Shown: positions 60,497-64,000 of the stretch, piece by piece
Layout of the letters: each line of letters opens with the position of its first letter
Numbering within the stretch: position 1 is the stretch's first letter
NCBI GenBank assembly: GCA_964386325.1
Contig: CAYLQY010000003.1
Location: forward strand, 161,517 to 225,516
Source: Anaerorhabdus sp964386325
Lineage (GTDB): Bacteria; Bacillota_I; Bacilli_A; Erysipelotrichales; Erysipelotrichaceae
Length of the DNA: 64,000 nucleotides
Direction of reading: 5' to 3'
The notes under the pieces: model-generated
Told to the model about the DNA's origin: nothing
What the model saw: only the letters and a program-made list of their open reading frames with translations
Database searches by the model: none
Position numbers and translations under genes: made by a program

Positions 60497-60544
60497 AATA
60501 GTGAAGTTTTACTTCAAATTTGGAAAATAATGGAGGAATTTATT

Positions 60545-62098
60545 ATGGTATTTAATAGTTCATCCATTTTATCTGGTATTATAGGGGTAGTTCTAGGCAT
60601 CCTAATTATGTTTGCCCTAGGAAAATTAGGCTTAAATCGAGAAAAACAAAAAGCTAAATTACTTGTAGAAGAATCTTCAAGTAAGGCAGAAAGCATTCTT
60701 CGTCAAGCTGCTTTAGATGGTAAACAACAAGTTTACGAATTAAAATTGCAAGCTGAAAAAGAATTAAAAGAGAGAAAAGCAGAAATCCAAGAAATGGAAA
60801 ATAAATTGCTACGTCGTGAAGATAGCATGAATTTTCGTGATGAGACTTTGCTCGCTAAAGAGAAACAAGTTGATGACAAAAATCAACTCGTAGCCGAAAA
60901 ACTCAGTAATCTAGACAAGATGGAAAAAGAATTACAAGCTAGAATTGACCATCAAATCGTTGTATTAGAAACAGTTGCTCATATGAGTGAACAAGACGCT
61001 AAAAATGAATTAATGTCAGTTGTAGAAAAGAGAATGGAACAAGAAGTTGCTGCTTATATACGTGATAAAGAAGATGAAGCTAAATCAAAAGCATCAGACA
61101 AATCAAAGAATATTATAGCATTGGCTATCCAACGCTATGCCCAAGAAGAAACAATTGAACGTACAGTATCAGTTGTTGGACTTCCTAGTGAAGAAATGAA
61201 GGGTAGAATCATTGGACGTGAAGGACGCAATATTCGTGCCATTGAACAAATTACCGGTGTTGATTTAATTATTGATGATACACCAGAAACAATTACAATT
61301 AGTTGTTTCGATCCAATTCGTAGAGAGATTGCCCGTTTATCACTTGAAACATTAATTCGTGATGGACGTATTCAACCTGGACGTATTGAAGAAGTTGTAA
61401 ATAAAGTTACAAAAGAAATGAATGAAACAATCCAAAAAACTGGTGAAGATACTGTCTTCAAACTTGGTATTGGTAAGATTGATAAAGAAATCGTTAGATT
61501 AATTGGACGTTTAAAATATCGTTACAGTTATGGTCAAAACGTATTACAACACAGTATTGAAGTTGCTTACTTTGCAGGTTCTATGGCTGCTGAACTTGGT
61601 TTGAATCAAGCACTTGCTAAACGTGCAGGTTTATTACACGATATTGGTAAAGCTCTTGACTTTGAACAAGATGGTTCACACATGGAATTAGGTGCTAAAG
61701 TTGCACGTAAATATGGTGAAAATGAAATCGTTATTAATGCAATTGAATCACATCATGGTGATGTTGAACCAATTGGCTTAATTTCTAATTTAGTAGCTGC
61801 AGCAGATGCTTTAAGTGCTGCTCGTCCAGGAGCTCGCTTTGAGTCAATGGAAAACTATATTAATCGTCTTGAACAATTAGAAACACTTGCGAATGGATTC
61901 GAAGGTGTTGAAAGATCATTTGCTATTCAAGCAGGACGTGAAGTACGTGTACTAGTACAACCTGAAAAAGTTGATGATATTAAGATGATTAAAATTGCTA
62001 GAGATATCCGTGAAAAGATTGAATCTGAATTGACATACCCAGGCCAAATCAAAGTTACGTTGGTTCGTGAAACACGTGTTAATGAATTAGCGAAATAA
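60545..62098 (+). CDS. rny: Ribonuclease Y
   Basis: The 517-residue protein has the RNase Y order. An N-terminal membrane anchor (about 5-25) is followed by a long charged coiled coil to about residue 195, with the family's REDSMNFRDETLLAKE. The KH domain has GRIIGREGRNIRAIEQITGVD, and the HD domain has LQHSIEVAYFAG and LLHDIGKALD. It starts mRNA decay at the membrane in Firmicutes. The ATG at 60545 follows GGAGG by 7 bases, so the longer frame from 60470 is not used. The stop overlaps ymdB by one base. Confidence 0.96.
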   Translation: MVFNSSSILSGIIGVVLGILIMFALGKLGLNREKQKAKLLVEESSSKAESILRQAALDGKQQVYELKLQAEKELKERKAEIQEMENKLLRREDSMNFRDETLLAKEKQVDDKNQLVAEKLSNLDKMEKELQARIDHQIVVLETVAHMSEQDAKNELMSVVEKRMEQEVAAYIRDKEDEAKSKASDKSKNIIALAIQRYAQEETIERTVSVVGLPSEEMKGRIIGREGRNIRAIEQITGVDLIIDDTPETITISCFDPIRREIARLSLETLIRDGRIQPGRIEEVVNKVTKEMNETIQKTGEDTVFKLGIGKIDKEIVRLIGRLKYRYSYGQNVLQHSIEVAYFAGSMAAELGLNQALAKRAGLLHDIGKALDFEQDGSHMELGAKVARKYGENEIVINAIESHHGDVEPIGLISNLVAAADALSAARPGARFESMENYINRLEQLETLANGFEGVERSFAIQAGREVRVLVQPEKVDDIKMIKIARDIREKIESELTYPGQIKVTLVRETRVNELAK

Positions 62099-62874
62099 TG
62101 AAAATATTGTTTTTAGGAGATGTTGTAGGATCTGTTGGAAGACAAGTTCTCGAAAAATATCTCAAAACAATTCAATTGGAAGAAAAAATAGATTTTACAA
62201 TTATTAATGGAGAAAATGCGGCGCACGGTAAGGGAATTACCAGCCGCATTGTTCATCAATTGACCTCCTTAGGGGTAGATGCAATTACATTAGGTAATCA
62301 TGCATTCTCAAAAGGTGAAATACTGACAACCATGGGTGATTGCCCAAATCTAGTTCGACCAATGAATTTATTACCAACGGATATTGGCAAAAGTTATCTT
62401 GTAAAAGAAGTATGTGGGTTAAAAATTGCGGTTATTAACTTGTGTGGCAAAGTATTTATGGATCGTGTTGATAAAACACCATATGAATGTATGGATGATT
62501 TACTAAGAAGAGTAAAAGCTGATATCTACTTTGTAGACTTTCATGGTGAAGCAACCGCTGAAAAACAAACATTTTGGCATCACTATCGTAATCGTATTCA
62601 AATCGTAGTTGGAACCCATACACATGTGCAAACTGCAGATGAGTGTGTTGTTCAAGGAAGTGCATACATTACAGATGTAGGTATGTGCGGTGCTTATGAT
62701 AGCATCCTTGGTAGAGATAAAGATGAAGTGATTAGTCATGTAGTTCATGGTGAATTCACACATTATACTCCTGCAAAAGGGGATGGATTATTGTGTGGTG
62801 TAGTCATTGAGATTGATGAAACAACACGAAAAGCTGTTTCAATAAAACGCATTCAACTTCGACCAGAAAATTAA
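62098..62874 (+). CDS. ymdB: YmdB-family metallophosphoesterase
   Basis: The 258-residue protein matches YmdB. FLGDVVGSVGRQVLEK carries the first metal ligands, IINGENAAHGKGIT and ITLGNHAFSKGEI the next, with FHGEATAEKQTFWH and GTHTHVQTADE at the end. In Bacillus subtilis YmdB is a phosphodiesterase that affects biofilm and sporulation choice. The link of rny with ymdB is conserved in Firmicutes, and here the two are coupled by a 1-base overlap. Confidence 0.94.
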   Translation: MKILFLGDVVGSVGRQVLEKYLKTIQLEEKIDFTIINGENAAHGKGITSRIVHQLTSLGVDAITLGNHAFSKGEILTTMGDCPNLVRPMNLLPTDIGKSYLVKEVCGLKIAVINLCGKVFMDRVDKTPYECMDDLLRRVKADIYFVDFHGEATAEKQTFWHHYRNRIQIVVGTHTHVQTADECVVQGSAYITDVGMCGAYDSILGRDKDEVISHVVHGEFTHYTPAKGDGLLCGVVIEIDETTRKAVSIKRIQLRPEN

Positions 62875-62895
62875 TAAAAATTAAAACTCAAATTA

Positions 62896-62930
62896 TTGAG
62901 GTACACTGTGCATTATGGTATAATGTGTAC
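62896..62930 (+). promoter_or_regulatory. Promoter of the ferredoxin gene with flanking inverted repeat
   Basis: TTGAGG (62896-62901) and TATAAT (62919-62924) are separated by 17 bases, with the -10 box extended by TGG. GTACAC (62901-62906) and GTGTAC (62925-62930) are inverted repeats on either side of the spacer and -10 box, so a redox-linked regulator could act here; this is inference. Confidence 0.6.
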
Positions 62931-62955
62931 ATGTAAAAAAAGGAGGCTCTTATTC

Positions 62956-63129
62956 ATGGCAGTTACAGTTAATAAAGATACTTGCATCGGTTGCGGTGCT
63001 TGTGTAGGTACTTGTCCAGTTTCAGCATTATCACTTGATGGCGACGGAAAAGCAACTTGTGATGCAGGAACATGTATCGATTGCGGTGCTTGTGTAGGTA
63101 CTTGTCCAGTAGAAGCAATTACACAATAA
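62956..63129 (+). CDS. 2[4Fe-4S] ferredoxin
   Basis: The 57-residue protein has two clostridial-type cluster motifs, CIGCGACVGTCPVSAL and CIDCGACVGTCPVEAI, each Cys-x2-Cys-x2-Cys-x3-Cys-Pro, giving two [4Fe-4S] clusters. The linker (about residues 26-35) is short, so the two halves form a near-exact repeat, as in classical ferredoxins. It carries low-potential electrons in anaerobes, for example with pyruvate:ferredoxin oxidoreductase. AAAGGAGG precedes the ATG at 62956; the longer frame from 62896 covers its promoter. Confidence 0.96.
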   Translation: MAVTVNKDTCIGCGACVGTCPVSALSLDGDGKATCDAGTCIDCGACVGTCPVEAITQ

Positions 63130-63140
63130 AGATATAACGA

Positions 63141-63166
63141 AAAGCCAGAAAAATTCTGGCTTTTTT
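63141..63166 (+). terminator. Terminator of the ferredoxin gene
   Basis: AAAGCCAGAA and TTCTGGCTTT form a 10-bp stem with an AAA loop, followed by TTTT. Confidence 0.9.
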
Positions 63167-63354
63167 GTTTTCTATAAGAATATACAATTTGGTATCTATG
63201 ATTATTTATTAGGTATGGAATAACAAAAATAAAATAGAGTGAATTAAAAGTATATGCTAAACTACAGTTATTATCTCAAATTGTCATAAAAGTCTATATT
63301 AAAAGGTGTTTTTGTGAAATGAATACAATATCTAAAATAAATGGGAGGATAAGA

Positions 63355-63963
63355 ATGCAAGTATTTGGATATGTAAGAGTATCAACTAAAAACCAAAATG
63401 AAAATCGTCAACTAGATGAGTTAGAAAACTCAGGAATTAAAATAGATAAAATATTTATCGATAAACAAAGTGGAAAAGACTTTGATCGACCTAACTATAA
63501 AAAAATGATTTCAAAACTAAAACCTAAGGATGTTTTAGTGATAAAAAGCATTGACCGATTAGGACGTAACTATAAAGAAATAATTGATCAATGGCGCATT
63601 ATTACTAAAGATATGCAGGTTTTTATTAATGTATTAGATATGCCACTACTGAATACAACACTGGATAGAGATTTAATTCAAGAATTAATAAGTGATTTAG
63701 TTTTACAATTATTATCTTTTGTTGCGGAAAATGAGCGAGAAAATATTAGACAAAGACAAACTGAAGGCATAAAAGCTGCAAAGAAACGGGGAATTAAATT
63801 CGGTAGACCCAAAATCAAAGAGCCTACTGATTTTAACAGAATTGTTTATTTATGGAGAAATAAAAAAATAACTTTGCACAATGCTTGCAGCAATGTAGGT
63901 ATGTCTCAATCAACTTTTTATAGAAGAGTTAGGCAAAATAATAACAAAAAAAACATATCATAG
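63355..63963 (+). CDS. Serine recombinase (resolvase/invertase family)
   Basis: The 202-residue protein has the resolvase catalytic domain: FGYVRVSTKNQNENRQLDEL with the nucleophile Ser near residue 9, then DKQSGKDFDRPNYKKMI and SIDRLGRNYKEI. The E-helix LLSFVAENERENIRQRQTEGIKAAKKRGIKFGRP follows, with a C-terminal HTH of about 45 residues ending SQSTFYRRVRQ. Such small resolvases or invertases come from transposons, plasmids or phase-variable loci. GGGAGG precedes the ATG at 63355. No inverted target sites or transposase were seen before the window ends. Confidence 0.93.
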   Translation: MQVFGYVRVSTKNQNENRQLDELENSGIKIDKIFIDKQSGKDFDRPNYKKMISKLKPKDVLVIKSIDRLGRNYKEIIDQWRIITKDMQVFINVLDMPLLNTTLDRDLIQELISDLVLQLLSFVAENERENIRQRQTEGIKAAKKRGIKFGRPKIKEPTDFNRIVYLWRNKKITLHNACSNVGMSQSTFYRRVRQNNNKKNIS

Positions 63964-64000
63964 ATATGTTCAAATATTGACAATTTATCAAAATGTGTAG

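Noticed and set aside
63130..64000. A prophage or integrative element at the right end
   Set aside because: The recombinase is a small resolvase/invertase, with no phage, plasmid or attachment-site features inside the window.

Overview
The window is low-GC, densely packed bacterial DNA from a Gram-positive Firmicute. The gene set (RecA, RNase Y, GpsB, RecU, PBP1A, DnaD, ParE/ParC, B-type RNase P RNA, yqeG-yqeH-yhbY-nadD-rsfS order) and the style of the genes point to the Erysipelotrichia or a near relative; this is inference from gene content, since no 16S rRNA is present. No tRNA, rRNA, CRISPR array or insertion sequence was seen. || Layout. 1-4.6 kb: the end of a PNPOx-like gene, a BlaI repressor with its operator, an M56 sensor protease fused to an M23 domain, a DUF1905/ArsC-like/nitroreductase/membrane-protein run, and purC. 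4.6-13.6 kb: a reverse-strand aldehyde dehydrogenase, a TspO-like membrane protein, an orphan mannose-family PTS IIB, rpoN (sigma-54), a LevR-type activator, and a IIB-IIC-IID operon with a textbook -24/-12 promoter. This is a self-contained sigma-54 sugar-uptake module without a IIA gene. 13.6-18.9 kb: small membrane proteins, GNAT, CorA, DUF1003, two regulators and an alpha/beta hydrolase. 18.9-25.3 kb: a GH13 alpha-glucosidase, then glpK with two FAD oxidoreductases and a DUF1667 protein. || 25.3-28.6 kb holds the most unusual locus. It has a helix-turn-helix/TPR regulator, a spaced operator, a 31-residue peptide with the leader motif and Ser-x2-Ser-x2-Cys motif of class III lanthipeptides, a hairpin attenuator, a 108-residue protein that looks like the two ends of a LanKC synthetase joined together, and an ABC exporter. 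It may be a decayed or stripped-down class III lanthipeptide system. || 28.7-39 kb: VTC-domain protein, Gfo/Idh oxidoreductase, amidohydrolase, M18 aminopeptidase, plsY, parE-parC. 39-44 kb: an SPFH protein with an Arc-like ribbon-helix-helix partner, then a five-gene ABC module of three membrane proteins, an ATPase and an anchored extracellular protein, not matched to a known system. 44-49.6 kb: MazG-like and HAD enzymes and the ribosome-assembly/NAD operon, including a NadD-YqeK fusion. 49.6-57.8 kb: dnaD-nth, a lone pseudopilin, ponA and recU on the reverse strand, gpsB, rnpB, pgsA, recA. 57.9-64 kb: a MazG-like protein, an unknown zinc protein, nitroreductase, DedA, rny-ymdB, a 2[4Fe-4S] ferredoxin and a serine recombinase. 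|| Many transcription units end in clear hairpin/T-run terminators, and many adjacent genes overlap by 1-26 bases, so most units are translationally coupled operons.
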